From Mucilaginibacter rubeus (lineage in GTDB: Bacteria > Bacteroidota > Bacteroidia > Sphingobacteriales > Sphingobacteriaceae), in assembly GCF_014643835.1 (NCBI RefSeq), contig NZ_BMKD01000006.1, positions 261,883 through 325,882 on the forward strand: 64,000 bases of DNA. Direction: 5' to 3'. A program made the translations under genes and the position numbers. Of this stretch, positions 55,687 through 64,000 are shown piece after piece; position 1 is the stretch's first letter, and the number at the start of each line of letters is the position of its first letter. The notes under the pieces are model-generated. The model ran no database searches, was not told where the DNA came from, and was given only the letters and a program-made list of their open reading frames with translations.

Positions 55687-56493
55687 ATGCCTGTGCCAAA
55701 TCCAAAAACGTCGCCGCGGATCCTTTATTCCTGTTACTCGCAAGTAAGCCGAGCTGGCGAGCAATTTATTGCCGACCACGTATTCGGCTATATCCTCTCC
55801 GGCGATTCGGAGCTTTATGTCAACGGTAAAAACTATTATTTTAAACAAGGCGATTACCGTTTTCTGAAGCGGAACGAACTGGCTAAATTTGTAAAGCATC
55901 CACCCGCAGGCGGCGAATTTAAAACCATCACTATTGGTATGGATCAGACTACCCTGCAAAGTATGAGTGCCGAACTTGATTTGCATGCAGATGGCCGGTA
56001 TTCAGGCGAAAGCGCTTTGTTTCTGAGACCAAACGAGCTTTTCAACAATTACATTACATCGTTAAGTCCTTATATGGATAAAACCGGCGACGAAATTAGC
56101 CCGGCACTTACCCTGCACAAGGTTAAGGAAGCTGTAATGATTTTGCTGGAAACAAACCCCGAACTCAAAAATATCCTCTTTGATTTCAGTGAACCCGGCA
56201 AAATAGACCTGGAGGCTTTCATGACTCAAAACTATCGTTTTAATGTAGACTTGAACCGCTTTGCTTACTTAACCGGCCGCAGCCTGGCTACCTTTAAGCG
56301 TGATTTTGAACGGATCTTTAATATATCACCCAACCGGTGGATCCAGCAGCAACGATTAAAGGATGCCTACTTCCTGATCAAAGAAAAGAAGCACAAAGTA
56401 TCGGACGTGTACATGGATGTGGGCTTTAAAGATCTCTCCCACTTTTCCTTCGCCTTTAAAAAAGCTTATGGGGTAGCGCCGTCGGCGGTGTAG
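55687..56493 (+). CDS. AraC-family regulator
   Basis: From ATG 55687 the protein has 268 residues; a TTG nine bases upstream is less likely. The N-terminal part has GYILSGDSELYVNGKNYYFKQGDYRFLKRN, a cupin-like sensor. The C-terminal HTH pair is NVDLNRFAYLTGRSLATFKRDFERIFN and KVSDVYMDVGFKDLSHFSFAFKKAYG. It is adjacent to an SDR gene of the same orientation and probably regulates it. Confidence 0.9.
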   Translation: MPVPNPKTSPRILYSCYSQVSRAGEQFIADHVFGYILSGDSELYVNGKNYYFKQGDYRFLKRNELAKFVKHPPAGGEFKTITIGMDQTTLQSMSAELDLHADGRYSGESALFLRPNELFNNYITSLSPYMDKTGDEISPALTLHKVKEAVMILLETNPELKNILFDFSEPGKIDLEAFMTQNYRFNVDLNRFAYLTGRSLATFKRDFERIFNISPNRWIQQQRLKDAYFLIKEKKHKVSDVYMDVGFKDLSHFSFAFKKAYGVAPSAV

Positions 56494-56504
56494 CCGCTGG
56501 GGGA

Positions 56505-56715
56505 GAGTCAAGACAGCAAGAGTCAAGAGACAAGAAAAAACAGAAGCGAGAAGTCAAGACTTAAGAATCAGGACGAGAAATAGAGTCAAGAAATCATGAG
56601 TCAAGAGCTAAGACATAAAAAAGCCAGGAATGGATTAGATCTCATTCCTGGCTCTTGTATCTTATTGTCCTGACTCTAAATTCTTAATTCCTGACTCTTG
56701 CCGTCTTGGGTCTAT
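56505..56715. repeat. Long imperfect palindrome rich in AGTCAAGA units
   Basis: The left half repeats AGTCAAGA-type units (56505-56612). The right part (about 56667-56715) is their approximate inverse (CTGACTCTAAATTC, CTGACTCTTGCCGTCTTG). In the centre lies a perfect 11-bp hairpin (56622-56653). Confidence 0.65.
56622..56657. terminator. Central hairpin, likely terminator
   Basis: AGCCAGGAATG pairs perfectly with CATTCCTGGCT around GATTAGATCT; A4-6 precedes it and TCTTG follows. It lies between the convergent AraC and ychF genes and may end both. Confidence 0.65.
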
Positions 56716-56718
56716 TCC

Positions 56719-57822
56719 CTAAACGTTAAACCTGAAGTGCATAATGTCTCCGTCCTGCACAATATAGGTTTTACCTTCAACGCCCAGCTTGCCGTTCTCT
56801 TTGATGACAGCTTCAGAGCCGTTGAATTTCACAAAATCTTCGTATTTAATTACTTCGGCACGGATAAAGCCTTTTTCAAAATCGGTATGGATCACACCCG
56901 CCGCCTGTGGCGCGGTGAAACCCTGAGTAATAGTCCAGGCACGAACTTCCTGCACACCGGCAGTAAAGTAGGTAGCCAGGTTTAATAGCCTGTATGCCGC
57001 TTTAATCAGTTTGTTAACACCTGATTCGGCAAGACCCAGATCATCCAAAAACATCTGGCGCTCTTCATAGGTTTCCAGTTGTGAAATTTCAGATTCAATC
57101 TGAGCTGAAATGATCAGCACTTCGGCATTTTCATCTTTAACGGCTGCTTTTACTTTTTCAACATAAGCATTACCGGTACTTACGGAACCTTCATCAACAT
57201 TACAAACATATAATACCGGTTTGGCGGTAAGCAGCCAAAGGTCGGCTACATATTCTTTATCTTCTTCCTCAACAGGTGCAGTACGGGCCGACTTACCTTC
57301 CAGCAGGTGATTTTTATAAACGGTTAAAACATCAAAGGTTTTTTTAGCCTCTTTGTCGCCGCCGGTTTTGGCCATCTTTTCAACTTTCTGGATCTTTTTC
57401 TCAATAGATTCAAGGTCCTTTAGCTGCAGTTCAGTATCAATGATTTCTTTGTCGCGGATTGGGTCAACCGAGCCATCAACATGGATCACATTATCGTTAT
57501 CAAAGCAACGTAATACGTGGATGATAGCATTGGTAGCGCGAATATTGGCCAAAAACTGGTTACCTAAACCTTCGCCTTTGCTGGCCCCTTTAACCAAGCC
57601 GGCAATATCAACTATCTCTATAACGTTTGGTACAATTGATTTTGGCTGTACTATTTCGGTAAGCTTTGTTAAGCGCTCGTCCGGCACTGTAATTACACCC
57701 ACGTTTGGCTCAATAGTACAAAACGGAAAGTTAGCCGCTTGTGCCTTAGCGTTTGATAAGCAATTAAAAAGTGTCGATTTGCCCACATTCGGCAAACCTA
57801 CTATACCACATTGTAAACCCAT
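56719..57822 (-). CDS. ychF: Ribosome-binding ATPase YchF
   Basis: A 367-residue Obg-family P-loop protein. Walker A is GLPNVGKST (residues 8-16), the G3 motif is DIAGLVKGAS, and the G4 site is YVCNVDEG instead of NKxD, which explains ATP preference. The C-terminal TGS domain includes AWTITQGFTAPQAAGVIHTDFEKGFIRAEV. The protein is nearly universal; it binds ribosomes and is linked to redox stress. Confidence 0.97.
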   Translation of the reverse strand: MGLQCGIVGLPNVGKSTLFNCLSNAKAQAANFPFCTIEPNVGVITVPDERLTKLTEIVQPKSIVPNVIEIVDIAGLVKGASKGEGLGNQFLANIRATNAIIHVLRCFDNDNVIHVDGSVDPIRDKEIIDTELQLKDLESIEKKIQKVEKMAKTGGDKEAKKTFDVLTVYKNHLLEGKSARTAPVEEEDKEYVADLWLLTAKPVLYVCNVDEGSVSTGNAYVEKVKAAVKDENAEVLIISAQIESEISQLETYEERQMFLDDLGLAESGVNKLIKAAYRLLNLATYFTAGVQEVRAWTITQGFTAPQAAGVIHTDFEKGFIRAEVIKYEDFVKFNGSEAVIKENGKLGVEGKTYIVQDGDIMHFRFNV

Positions 57823-57840
57823 TTTATAATTAAATTTTAG

Positions 57841-57930
57841 CCCCCTCTAAATCTCCCCCGGAAGGGGAGACTTCCTGTAATAATTATTAAAAGCCCTCCC
57901 CATCCGGGGAGGGTTGGGTGGGGCTAAATT
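57841..57930. repeat. Interspersed GC-rich palindromic repeat, copy 2
   Basis: CCCCCTCTAAATCTCCC...GGGGAGACTT matches 1170-1203 with one difference, followed by CCCTCCCCATCCGGGGAGGGTTGGGTGGGGCT, a partly inverted second half. Confidence 0.7.
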
Positions 57931-58046
57931 CGGCTGCAAAGATAACAGAAAATTTTGCCTTATAATTTGAAAAAATAAACGACTTTTGCGCTCGGAAAAA
58001 AGAAGCTAAATATTAATACACCGATGTAAAAGAGGAGGGCCTATAT

Positions 58047-59417
58047 ATGGAAGAAATGGTTGAGCAAATAGAATTGTTGCTGGAAAAACAAGACGATACC
58101 CAATTACAGGAATATTTGAACAACCTTAACATATCGGATGTTGAAGAACTGATTGGTGAACTTCCTGAACATGGCCCAAAATTCATCGAAACCCTTTCGC
58201 TTAACCGCGCGGTTAACGTGTTCCGCATCCTTGAATTCCCTGTGCAAGAGCGGATCATCAAAAAACTTTCGGGTCAAAAGCTTGAAGATCTGATCAACGA
58301 ACTCCCTCCTGACGACCGTACGTCACTTTTCAGCGAATTGCATGGTGACGCCGTTCAAAAACTTATCCAAAAACTTTCACGCGAAAACCGCGAGGAGGCT
58401 TTAAAACTTTTAGGTTACGAAGAAGAAAGCGTTGGCCGCTTAATGACACCCGACTATATTGCCGTTAAACGCACCTGGGACGTAAGCCGTGTGCTTTCGC
58501 ACATTCGCCGGTATGGTAAAAACTCAGAGACCATCGATGTTATTTATGTAATTGATGAGCACGGTGTTTTACTTGATGACATCCGGATCCGCGAGATCTT
58601 ATTGGTAAAGCCCGAAACCAAGGTGAGTGAGCTAATGGATGGTCGTTTGATTTCGCTTAGTGCCAGTGATCCGCAGGAAGAAGCAATCAACGTTTTCAGG
58701 ATGAATAACCGCACCGCCCTACCTGTTGTTGATAATAATGACGTATTGCTTGGCATTGTAACAGTTGACGACATCCTTTGGATAGCTAACGAAGAATATA
58801 CCGAAGATATCCAAAAAATAGGTGGTACGGAAGCGCTGGATGAACCATATCTTGATATCAACCTTTTTAAACTTGTAAAAAAACGCGTAGGCTGGCTCAT
58901 CATTTTATTTTTAGGAGAGATGCTTACCGCTACCGCTATGGGTTATTTTGGCGATGAGATCTCCAAAGTAGTTGTACTGGCTTATTTTATTCCATTAATT
59001 ATTTCGAGCGGTGGTAACAGTGGTTCGCAGGCTTCAACCCTCATTATCCAGGCCATGGCCCTTGGTGAAGTTACCGTTGCCGACTGGTGGCGGGTTATGC
59101 GCAGGGAAATTCTTTCGGGTTTAATGCTTGGTGTTTGTTTAGGTTTAATAGGCTTTTTACGCATAGCGGCCTGGAGCATGTTCAGCAATATTTACGGCCC
59201 GCACTGGATGCTGGTAGGCTTTACCGTAGGCGCGTCCCTTATCGGTATTGTTTTATGGGGATCATTATCAGGTTCGATGCTGCCACTTTTGCTTAAAAAA
59301 CTTGGCGCCGACCCTGCTACCTCGTCAGCTCCGTTTGTAGCCACCCTGGTAGATGTTACCGGGTTGATCATTTACTTTACTATAGCCGTAATATTTATGC
59401 GGGGTATATTATTGTAA
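58047..59417 (+). CDS. mgtE: Magnesium transporter MgtE
   Basis: A 456-residue channel-type Mg2+ transporter. It has an N-terminal helical domain (about 1-135), two CBS domains (about 140-260; LMTPDYIAVKRTWDV, LMDGRLISLSASDPQEEAINVF) and five C-terminal membrane helices with the pore signature IIPLIISSGGNSGSQAS and its second-half partner. An unusually strong ribosome site (GAGGAGG at about 58031) precedes the start, rare in this phylum. Gating is by Mg2+ bound in the cytoplasmic domains. Confidence 0.96.
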   Translation: MEEMVEQIELLLEKQDDTQLQEYLNNLNISDVEELIGELPEHGPKFIETLSLNRAVNVFRILEFPVQERIIKKLSGQKLEDLINELPPDDRTSLFSELHGDAVQKLIQKLSRENREEALKLLGYEEESVGRLMTPDYIAVKRTWDVSRVLSHIRRYGKNSETIDVIYVIDEHGVLLDDIRIREILLVKPETKVSELMDGRLISLSASDPQEEAINVFRMNNRTALPVVDNNDVLLGIVTVDDILWIANEEYTEDIQKIGGTEALDEPYLDINLFKLVKKRVGWLIILFLGEMLTATAMGYFGDEISKVVVLAYFIPLIISSGGNSGSQASTLIIQAMALGEVTVADWWRVMRREILSGLMLGVCLGLIGFLRIAAWSMFSNIYGPHWMLVGFTVGASLIGIVLWGSLSGSMLPLLLKKLGADPATSSAPFVATLVDVTGLIIYFTIAVIFMRGILL

Positions 59418-59442
59418 TCCTCGTTTTCAAATATAACACACG

Positions 59443-59482
59443 AAAAAAGCCCTGTTTCTGAATAAGAAGCAGGGCTTTAATT
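59443..59482. terminator. Bidirectional terminator
   Basis: AAAAGCCCTGTTTCT pairs with AGAAGCAGGGCTTT (one wobble), with A run before and TTATTTT after. It separates convergent mgtE and the PUR-family gene. Confidence 0.85.
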
Positions 59483-59510
59483 ATTTTAGTTTAGTATTGT
59501 TCTGTAATAA

Positions 59511-59843
59511 TTAGATCTCAAACGAAAAATCTTCATCGGCAGATGCCCTGGCAATTTCAGGGTTTTCGCTGTACTCATAGCGTTTTTCAACTACCTCCTG
59601 GTTTGATTTGATGTAGTCGATGGTATCTTTCAAACCTTCGGCAAATTTTTCAAAGTCTTCTTTATATAAAAAGATCTTGTGTTTTACAAACACCCCATCT
59701 TCCAAACGCTTTTTGCTTTCAGTAATAGTAACATAATAATCGTTTGAACGGGTTGCTTTTACATCAAAAAAATAGGTCCGCTTCCCGGCTCTCACCTTCT
59801 TTGAATAAACCTCTTCACGCTCTCTATTGTCAAAATCTCCCAT
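59511..59843 (-). CDS. PUR-family DNA/RNA-binding protein (DUF3276)
   Basis: A 110-residue protein. EVYSKKVRAGKRTYFFDVKATRSNDYYVTITESKK, then HKIFLYKEDFEKFAEGLKDTIDYI matches the PUR/DUF3276 family, the bacterial relatives of Pur-alpha with one PUR repeat. These bind single-stranded nucleic acids as dimers. The C-terminus is acidic and disordered. Confidence 0.93.
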   Translation of the reverse strand: MGDFDNREREEVYSKKVRAGKRTYFFDVKATRSNDYYVTITESKKRLEDGVFVKHKIFLYKEDFEKFAEGLKDTIDYIKSNQEVVEKRYEYSENPEIARASADEDFSFEI

Positions 59844-60224
59844 ATATATTTACCTGTAATTAGTTTTGGTTGGCATAAATATAAATAAATTTTCAAAGTG
59901 CAAGTATTTTATTCGTTATTATTGAGTTTTTTGAAACAAAAGCGTCATTTTTTTGTGTGGATGACCGATTACAGGTGAGTTGTGAAAAGAGAACGCACAT
60001 AAGTCTTCACTGGCGCAAGTTTTGCGGGTTTGGCTGTGCGGAGGCTAACTTGGGCCACCTGTTACAATGCGGGGTAAATGTATAACAAAAATTATTTTAT
60101 AAACTGTAAACCTTTTTGGGACGTGACAGGTAAACCTATTTCAGGACAAGGCACACACAAATTCATCTCCCACCGGCGCAAGTGTTGTGCGGAGGTTGCG
60201 GGCATGCTCACTTGAGCCCATTCG
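59844..60224. other. Non-coding region with two tandem REP-like hairpins
   Basis: 381 bp. Two related palindromic units: GGCGCAAGTT...AACTTGGGCC (60012-60056) and GGCGCAAGTG...CACTTGAGCC (60175-60218), each with GTGCGGAGG inside, both 9/10 self-complementary. The sequence between and before them is AT-rich and seems empty. Confidence 0.6.
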
Positions 60225-62012
60225 TTATGCGTTTTCCTCTTCTTCCAGTAATTGTTTTTCGTAAAGCTCAAAGTAGGTGCCTTTAAGCTGCATGAGGTAC
60301 GCATGGTTACCCTGCTCAACAATTTGGCCGTTATCCATTACCAGGATCTTGTCCGCATTTTTTATGGTGGAAATGCGATGGGCTATAATGATGCTTGTTT
60401 TATCCTGCATTACCCGGCCAAGGTTATTCAGAATCTCCTCTTCCGTGCGGGTATCAACTGCCGAAAGACAATCGTCAAAGATCAAAACCTGCGGGTGCTT
60501 AAATATGGCCCGTGCAATGGATACACGCTGTTTTTGCCCGCCCGATAAGGTAACGCCGCGTTCGCCTATAAGGGTTGTAAAACCTTCTTCCAGCTCAATA
60601 ATATTATTGTACACCGCGGCATCTTTGGCAGCCTGCTCAACAACCGGCATATCCAGTACATCGGCACTAAAAGCAATGTTATTGGCTATGGTATCCGAAA
60701 ACAGGAAAACCTCCTGCGGTACAAAACCTATCTGCGAGCGATAGTTTTCGAGGCCAAGTGATTTTATCGGCCGACCGTCAATGGTGATCTCCCCCCCTGT
60801 AGTATCATACATACGCATTACCAGGTTGGCAATGGTTGATTTACCTGAGCCCGTACGACCTATAATTGCCAGCATCTGTCCCGGCTCAACCGTAAAGGAA
60901 ACATTCTTTAAAGCCTGGATTCCGGTATCGGGATAAATGAATGATACATCATCAAACTTAATCAATCCCTCAACGTGGTGGTTGTCTGCAACCGGTGAAA
61001 TGATCTCCGGCTTTTCATGCAAAAATTCATTAATGCGTTTTTGCGAGGCGGCGGCGCGTTGCACTAGTGAGGTTACCCAACCCAGCGAAATAACCGGGAA
61101 CGACAGCATATTGAGGTACACAATAAACTCGGCGATATTACCGGGAGTAATGTTACCTTTTATTACTTCTACCCCGCCAACATACATGGTTATTACGTTA
61201 CTCAGCCCTACCAGTAACAACATAATGGGGAAAAACAGGGCCTGTACTTTAGCCAGTTCCATGGAGTGCACTTTATAGTCCTCGCTCTCCTTGGCAAAGT
61301 TTTCGCGCACAAAGCCTTCGCGCACGTACGATTTGATCACCCTGATACCAGAAAAGTTTTCCTGCACAAAGCTGGATAAACCAGACAGGCGCTCCTGGAT
61401 CATCTCGCTGCGGTGATTGATAATATTGTTTACATAGTAAATAACACCGGCCAAAATAGGCAATGGCAATACCGAAAAAATGGCCAGTTGTACGTTTACT
61501 GTGAGCATGGCATATATCACCATAACAAACAATACTACGGTATTGATGGAGTACATAATACCCGGCCCAAGGTACATGCGCACACGGCTAACATCCTCGG
61601 TTACCCGGTTCATTAAATCTCCGGTGTTGTGGCGGCGATAAAAGGCCAGTGAAAGTTCCTGGTAGTGGTTGTAGATCTCGTTTTTTAAATCGTACTCGAT
61701 ATGGCGCGACATGAGGATGATGGTTTGCCTCATAAAAAACAGGAACAGGCCCCGCAGCAAGGCTAGCACTAATACCAGTGTACCAAACAGGAATAAGCTG
61801 GTACCGAAAATATCATAAATAAAACTCTGCCTGTCGAAACCCGAAAAAAGCTGGTAGGCCCCTATGTTTTCGGTAACCAGGTCAAAAGCTACGCGGATAA
61901 CCTGTGCCGGCAGCACACCAAAAACGTTGGATATGATTACAAACAACACGCCCGGGATAAGCCGCCAGCGGTATTTGTAAAAAAACTTATTAAGGTATGC
62001 GAGGTCTTTCAT
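60225..62012 (-). CDS. ABC exporter (half-transporter) with non-canonical ATPase residue
   Basis: A 595-residue fusion of a six-helix type IV membrane domain (about 1-320) and an ATPase domain. Walker A is GRTGSGKST, the signature is LSGGQKQRVSIARA, and the D-loop region is LIFDDCLSAVDTRTEEE. The residue after Walker B, usually catalytic Glu, is Asp (FDD), as in the degenerate subunit of heterodimeric exporters such as BmrC or TM287. The switch His (IIAHRIS) is present. No partner ABC gene is adjacent. The substrate is unknown, likely lipid or drug. Confidence 0.92.
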   Translation of the reverse strand: MKDLAYLNKFFYKYRWRLIPGVLFVIISNVFGVLPAQVIRVAFDLVTENIGAYQLFSGFDRQSFIYDIFGTSLFLFGTLVLVLALLRGLFLFFMRQTIILMSRHIEYDLKNEIYNHYQELSLAFYRRHNTGDLMNRVTEDVSRVRMYLGPGIMYSINTVVLFVMVIYAMLTVNVQLAIFSVLPLPILAGVIYYVNNIINHRSEMIQERLSGLSSFVQENFSGIRVIKSYVREGFVRENFAKESEDYKVHSMELAKVQALFFPIMLLLVGLSNVITMYVGGVEVIKGNITPGNIAEFIVYLNMLSFPVISLGWVTSLVQRAAASQKRINEFLHEKPEIISPVADNHHVEGLIKFDDVSFIYPDTGIQALKNVSFTVEPGQMLAIIGRTGSGKSTIANLVMRMYDTTGGEITIDGRPIKSLGLENYRSQIGFVPQEVFLFSDTIANNIAFSADVLDMPVVEQAAKDAAVYNNIIELEEGFTTLIGERGVTLSGGQKQRVSIARAIFKHPQVLIFDDCLSAVDTRTEEEILNNLGRVMQDKTSIIIAHRISTIKNADKILVMDNGQIVEQGNHAYLMQLKGTYFELYEKQLLEEEENA

Positions 62013-62692
62013 TTATTATTATAGTCCGGAAGTCGGGAATGTCCGAAAGTCGGAAAGCCCTGACATAATAATCAAAAGTATTAAAATTTGAGGAGAGTGA
62101 TTGGATGGAAAAGTCGGGAGGATGTAAGAATGTTACATTGATACACTCGTAACAATCCCGGTAGTGTTCAATTTTTAAAAGTGTGAACACTTGCATATTT
62201 TTCTAAAATAAACACCATTGATAATCAATACATTACAAGTAAGCCAAAGTGCGTTAAAACTTAAAATGAACACACATGTACTAATAATCAGATAGTTATG
62301 AAATTACAAAATAAAACGTTGAACACCTGTTTTTTAAAAATTGAACACTGACAGGATCCTGTCAGTATTATCAATATTATGTATCCATATACAAAAGGCA
62401 ATTTTCCTGCAACTATCAGCAGGGAAATCGCTTTTAACCACATGCACATAGAGAAATCATAAATGAAAAATTTTCACACTAATTTTCACGTATTAATCGA
62501 ATTTAACGAATTTCCAATTGATTTAAGATTCGTGTAATTCGATTAATTGTGGATCGGTTGAAAAGCATTCGTGTAGAAATTTTTCAGATGAGATTTAGTA
62601 AAACAGGTCTCATCATTTTTACAGTGATTTTCCTGTAACTATGGGCAGCATGATGATGTTAATGTTAAATAATACTTATATTCGTTATTTAT
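62013..62692. other. Long AT-rich non-coding region with GAACAC boxes and palindromes
   Basis: 680 bp without a gene. It contains several GAACAC or inverse GTGTTC motifs (62166, 62185, 62267, 62322, 62342), a 20-bp perfect palindrome (62347-62366), and inverted 20-bp arms around 62492 and 62528 (ATTAATCGAATTTAACGAAT; 18 of 20 match). Confidence 0.6.
62347..62366. repeat. 20-bp perfect palindrome
   Basis: ACTGACAGGATCCTGTCAGT is a perfect palindrome following a TTGAACACTG box. No T tract follows on either side, so a protein-binding site is as likely as a hairpin. Confidence 0.6.
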
Positions 62693-63295
62693 ATGAACAA
62701 CCGGGTCGATTTGACAGAACATGAGCTACTTACCTTACTTAAGGGCAAAGATATAGCCGCGTTCGATCAGATTTTTGAAAAATTTTACCGGCCATTGTGC
62801 TTTTTCGCCTCCCGCATTATTCATGACACCGTTGACGCGCAAGACCTGGTACAGGATGTTTTTGTTAAATTTTGGCAAAAAGAGAACATGCCCTGCACTG
62901 CGGATGCTATCAGATCTTACTTATATGTGAGCGTAAAGAACACCTGTTTCAATTATCTTGAAAAAAACAGCGTTAAGATAGCCCACCGGCAAACCCTTGT
63001 AAATACCGATATAGAGGAGGCTACCATTTTAAATAACATTATACACGCCGAAGTATTAAGGCAGGTTTTTGCAGCAGTGGATACTTTGCCCGAACAGTGC
63101 CGCAAAATTATCCGGATGACTTTTGAAGATGGTAAAAAAGCCAAAGAAATTGCCTGCGAACTCGGCATTACCATAAGTACGGTAAACAACCAAAAAATGC
63201 GTGGCCTCAGTTTGTTAAAAAACCGCCTGTCTGACGAAGGACTTGCACTCGGAATGCTCCTGATATTACCCGGTATTATGGGCCATGTAAAATAG
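62693..63295 (+). CDS. ECF RNA polymerase sigma factor, second sigma/FecR system
   Basis: A 200-residue ECF sigma factor. Region 2 is FDQIFEKFYRPLCFFASRIIHDTVDAQDLVQDVFVKFWQKE; region 4 is LPEQCRKIIRMTFEDGKKAKEIACELGITISTVNNQKMRGLSLLK. A hydrophobic C-terminal tail (LALGMLLILPGIMG) is present, similar in idea to that of the other sigma factor here. A FecR gene follows 89 bp downstream on the same strand. Confidence 0.93.
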   Translation: MNNRVDLTEHELLTLLKGKDIAAFDQIFEKFYRPLCFFASRIIHDTVDAQDLVQDVFVKFWQKENMPCTADAIRSYLYVSVKNTCFNYLEKNSVKIAHRQTLVNTDIEEATILNNIIHAEVLRQVFAAVDTLPEQCRKIIRMTFEDGKKAKEIACELGITISTVNNQKMRGLSLLKNRLSDEGLALGMLLILPGIMGHVK

Positions 63296-63384
63296 GCGTT
63301 AATAAAACATAAAATTTATTTCAATTTTCTTTAGATAAAACCCCACCCTTCCCTGTTCTATCATCAAATACCGGTTATAGACGC

Positions 63385-64000
63385 ATGGATAATTCAAAAA
63401 CAGACAGCCGATTAAGGATTTCTGATCTTATCAGTAAGTATTTAAATGGCAATTTAAGCGGGGCAGAACATGCCGAGTTATTTTCATGGGTTGAGGCCAG
63501 CGAAGAAAACAGCGCTTTATTTGATACCATCCTTAACGAAAACGAGCTCGAAAGTCGCTATGCCGAATACCGCTCATTTAATACCGAACATGCTTTGGCC
63601 AACGTTAAAGCCAGGCTGCAGCCAACCGTTGTTAAACCCTTTAGGCTCCCTAACTGGTTACTTGCAGCAGCGGCAGTAGTTATTTTATGCATGGCCATTG
63701 GTATACCCGCTTATTTACACCGTTCGCCACAACAAGTTGCAGCGGTAATAAAAAAGAGCCACGAAATTACCCCGGGCGGCAACAAAGCTATCCTAACGTT
63801 AGCCAATGGCAGCAAAGTTGTTTTAAACGGTGCCGCTAATGGCAATATAGCCAACCAGGGCAACACAACCATAAAAAAACTAAGCAACGGAGTGGTTGCC
63901 TACAATAAAAATAATTCGATAGCTGCACAGCCTGCCGCTGTTGCTTATAATACAATGAGCACCCCGCGCGGCGGGCAATACCACCTGATACTGGCCGATG
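63385..64000 (+). CDS. FecR-family anti-sigma factor, C-terminus beyond the window
   Basis: The frame from ATG 63385 stays open to the edge (about 205 residues). It has a cytoplasmic N-part (ISDLISKYLNGNLSGAEHAELFSWVE), one membrane helix (NWLLAAAAVVILCMAIGIPAYL, about 92-113) and the start of the FecR domain (ITPGGNKAILTLANGSKVVLNG, then MSTPRGGQYHLILAD). It is the partner of the sigma factor just upstream. A SusC/SusD pair would be expected beyond the window. Confidence 0.93.
   Translation, partial: MDNSKTDSRLRISDLISKYLNGNLSGAEHAELFSWVEASEENSALFDTILNENELESRYAEYRSFNTEHALANVKARLQPTVVKPFRLPNWLLAAAAVVILCMAIGIPAYLHRSPQQVAAVIKKSHEITPGGNKAILTLANGSKVVLNGAANGNIANQGNTTIKKLSNGVVAYNKNNSIAAQPAAVAYNTMSTPRGGQYHLILAD

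Noticed and set aside
56505-56612. AGTCAAGA units as a CRISPR or tandem minisatellite
   Set aside because: Unit spacing and sequence are irregular and the right half is an inverse copy, which fits a palindromic repeat.
60092-60322. Open frame of 76 codons on the minus strand overlapping the ABC exporter end
   Set aside because: It is the alternate frame of the exporter's 3' end plus a repeat; no motif.

Overview
The window looks like chromosome from a Sphingobacteriaceae member (phylum Bacteroidota), most likely Mucilaginibacter or a close relative. The evidence is a SusC/SusD pair, ECF sigma factors paired with FecR anti-sigma factors, many Bacteroidota-only small families (DUF1345, YwbE, DUF3276/PUR, DUF4268, DUF3892), promoters of the TAnnTTTG type, few Shine-Dalgarno sites, and intergenic spaces filled with short palindromic repeats. 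The genus is inferred from protein style, not from a search. I saw no phage, insertion sequence, integrase or CRISPR array.

Layout. 1-5.3 kb: a truncated DUF3943 protein, a TMEM220 protein, an Anbu-type proteasome-like protease with a transglutaminase-like partner, a nucleoside hydrolase, a YdcF protein and small hypotheticals. 5.7-12 kb: a Tat/lipoprotein amidase with an AraC regulator, DUF1345, YwbE, a TlpA-like thioredoxin and argininosuccinate lyase. 12.3-19 kb: a GH78 alpha-L-rhamnosidase, a START-domain protein and the complete lutABC lactate-oxidation operon. 19.2-22.5 kb: a TetR-controlled module (SDR, DHA2 efflux pump, TetR) in which each gene has its own copy of one operator. 22.6-27.8 kb: an orphan response regulator and small stress or accessory genes, including a frameshifted gene. 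27.8-37.8 kb: a sialate O-acetylesterase-like enzyme, katG, the gluconeogenic pair fbp and ppsA, and an AraC regulator. 37.8-45.5 kb: SusD, SusC, FecR and an ECF sigma factor, with a methyltransferase on the opposite strand between FecR and sigma. 45.7-52.6 kb: an animal-like myo-inositol oxygenase, a GH28 enzyme, tRNA-Arg(CCG), an AraC regulator, DoxX, a polysaccharide deacetylase and a sulfatase. 52.9-64 kb: HxlR with an SDR, a second SDR with AraC, YchF, MgtE, a PUR protein, an ABC exporter with a non-canonical ATPase site, and a second sigma/FecR pair cut by the window end.

The genes suggest a heterotroph on plant cell-wall material (rhamnose, galacturonate-type backbones, sulfated or acetylated glycans). 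It can also use lactate and make sugar by gluconeogenesis (PEP synthase plus FBPase). Most specialised genes sit beside their own regulator.

The best hunting targets are these: identical long operators in the TetR module, a shared LacI-like operator half upstream of both the inositol oxygenase and GH28, a 231-bp nested-hairpin element at 15790-16020, two diverged copies of a possibly structured RNA-like element (5562-5660 and 19048-19162), a triple hairpin REP cluster at 19288-19386, and the Anbu/transglutaminase pair without its usual ATP-grasp and alpha-E partners.
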